From NCBI GenBank assembly GCA_947448975.1, contig CANFPR010000043.1, forward strand, positions 1 to 7,357: a DNA stretch of 7,357 nt. Direction: 5' to 3'. The notes beneath the pieces were generated by a model, which saw only the letters and a list, made by a program, of their open reading frames with translations, ran no database searches and was not told the DNA's origin. This DNA comes from Micrococcales bacterium (GTDB taxonomy: Bacteria > Actinomycetota > Actinomycetes > Actinomycetales > Microbacteriaceae). Both the position numbers and the translations under genes were made by a program. Below, in pieces: positions 6,344-7,357 of the stretch (the stretch's first letter is position 1; every line of letters begins with the position of its first letter).

Positions 6344-7357
6344 ATGCCCGTTTCGCCATTCGCGCGGTTTAGTACCGCGCCTGAGGCGTTCGGCCTATAC
6401 GACCCGAGCCGCGATCGCGACGCTTGTGGTCTAGCCATGGTCGCCACGCTTCGTGGAACCGCTGGGCATGACATCATCAAAACCGCGCTAGATTCGCTGC
6501 GCAATCTAGAACACCGCGGTGCGGTTGGCTCGGATGCTGGCACCGGTGACGGCGCCGGAATTCTCAGCCAGGTACCTCACAAATTCCTGAGCAAAGTTGC
6601 GGGCTTCCCGCTGCCAGAGGCTGGCGCTTACGGTGCCGGGCTGGTTTTCGTTGAGGAAGACCAAGAAGAAGTTTTCAAAGTCTCGTTCGAAAACCTGGCT
6701 GCCGAAGAAAACCTTTCGGTTCTCGGCTGGCGAGAAGTGCCAACCAACCCCGAGGTGCTCGGCGACCTTGCACGTGCGGCCATGCCAAAGATCATCCAGG
6801 TATTTGTCACCGGAGAACAACGCGCAATCTCGCTGGAGCGGGCTCTGTTCCGCCTGCGTAAGCGTTCTGAACGCAGCCTCGGGGCTTACCACCCGTCGCT
6901 GAGTTCGCGCACAATCGTTTACAAGGGCATGGTTACCACCCTGCAACTCGAACCGTTCTACCCAGACCTGAGCGACGAAGATTTCACTTCGACTCTCGCA
7001 TTGGTGCACTCACGGTTCTCGACCAACACTTTTCCTTCGTGGCCTCTCGCACACCCTTTCAGGATGATTGCCCACAACGGCGAGATCAACACCGTTAAAG
7101 GAAACCGAAACTGGATGGCGGCTCGTTCTTCGCAGCTGCAAAGCGAAGCTCTCGGCGACCTAAAGCCGCTTCTTCCGATCGTCACGCCAGACGGCTCTGA
7201 CTCGGCATCGTTCGACGAAGTGCTCGAGTTGCTGTACCTAGGTGGCCGAAGCCTTCCGCACGCAATGATGATGATGATTCCAGAAGCCTGGGAGAAGCAG
7301 AGCGACCTCGACCCTGCCCGCAAGAGCTTCTACGACTACCACTCGATGCTCATGGAG
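6344..7357 (+). CDS. gltB: Glutamate synthase large subunit, N-terminal part (partial)
   Basis: The frame stays open from ATG 6344 to the window edge, giving 338 residues of a protein usually about 1500 long. GltB transfers the amide of glutamine to 2-oxoglutarate, making two glutamates, and works with the NADPH-oxidising GltD subunit in the cytoplasm. The visible part is the class II (Ntn-type) glutamine amidotransferase domain. Cys28 in DACGLAMV is the nucleophile, exposed after removal of a 27-residue propeptide, as is typical of GltB. RNLEHRGAVGSDAGTGDGAG (53-72), HSRFSTNTFPSWPLAHPFR (222-240) and AHNGEINTVKGNRNWM (243-258) are strong family motifs. The FMN/synthase domains and the Fe-S cluster lie beyond the window. 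It has its own RBS and is separated from lgt by 130 bases, so it is probably a separate transcription unit, most likely with gltD downstream. Confidence 0.97.
   Translation, partial: MPVSPFARFSTAPEAFGLYDPSRDRDACGLAMVATLRGTAGHDIIKTALDSLRNLEHRGAVGSDAGTGDGAGILSQVPHKFLSKVAGFPLPEAGAYGAGLVFVEEDQEEVFKVSFENLAAEENLSVLGWREVPTNPEVLGDLARAAMPKIIQVFVTGEQRAISLERALFRLRKRSERSLGAYHPSLSSRTIVYKGMVTTLQLEPFYPDLSDEDFTSTLALVHSRFSTNTFPSWPLAHPFRMIAHNGEINTVKGNRNWMAARSSQLQSEALGDLKPLLPIVTPDGSDSASFDEVLELLYLGGRSLPHAMMMMIPEAWEKQSDLDPARKSFYDYHSMLME

Noticed and set aside
6506..7009. 167-residue open frame on the - strand opposite gltB
   Set aside because: It lies fully antisense to strongly recognised gltB coding sequence, shows no recognisable family and has no context. 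It is a codon-bias shadow.
7264..7278. ATG-repeat tract (ATGATGATGATG)
   Set aside because: It encodes the Met run before IPEAW, which is a conserved feature of GltB. It is not a functional microsatellite as far as I can tell.

Overview
This window is a stretch of chromosomal housekeeping DNA from an actinobacterium. All eight confident genes are on the + strand and almost contiguous. GC looks moderate (about mid-50s % by eye, not computed). The order hisI, trpE, Trp-operon membrane protein, small membrane protein, trpC, trpB, trpA, lgt, gltB is actinobacterial. The direct hisI-trpE junction and gltB after lgt suggest Microbacteriaceae, and the moderate GC would fit the small-genome aquatic 'Luna' lineages (Rhodoluna/Aquiluna-like). 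The family placement is an inference from memory of gene order and protein style, not a database result.

Layout: positions 1-153 hold the 3' end of hisI. trpE (153-1688) overlaps the hisI stop by one base. A GTG-started membrane protein gene (1685-2281) overlaps trpE by four bases. After 26 bases comes a 72-residue two-helix membrane protein gene (2308-2526). trpC (2529-3299), trpB (3318-4520), trpA (4524-5306) and lgt (5320-6213) follow with gaps of 2, 18, 3 and 13 bases. The only real intergenic space (6214-6343, 130 bases) carries two inverted repeats. gltB then starts at 6344 and runs off the end of the window after 338 codons.

How the genes work together: TrpE makes anthranilate together with a glutamine amidotransferase subunit that is not encoded here. 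TrpC closes the indole ring to indole-3-glycerol phosphate, and TrpA and TrpB form the alpha2beta2 tryptophan synthase. trpG, trpD and trpF are absent. In actinobacteria the TrpF step is normally done by the dual HisA/TrpF enzyme PriA, which makes the his-trp junction functionally sensible. Lgt lipidates prolipoproteins and is a long-known neighbour of trpA in actinobacteria. GltB is the large subunit of glutamate synthase, and glutamate/glutamine metabolism supplies nitrogen to both the tryptophan and histidine pathways.

I found no mobile element, CRISPR array, tRNA, rRNA or defence system. The parts without an established function are the two membrane proteins embedded in the trp operon. 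Other points worth a second look are the lgt-gltB intergenic hairpins and a few substitutions at usually conserved positions in TrpA, TrpC, TrpE and Lgt.
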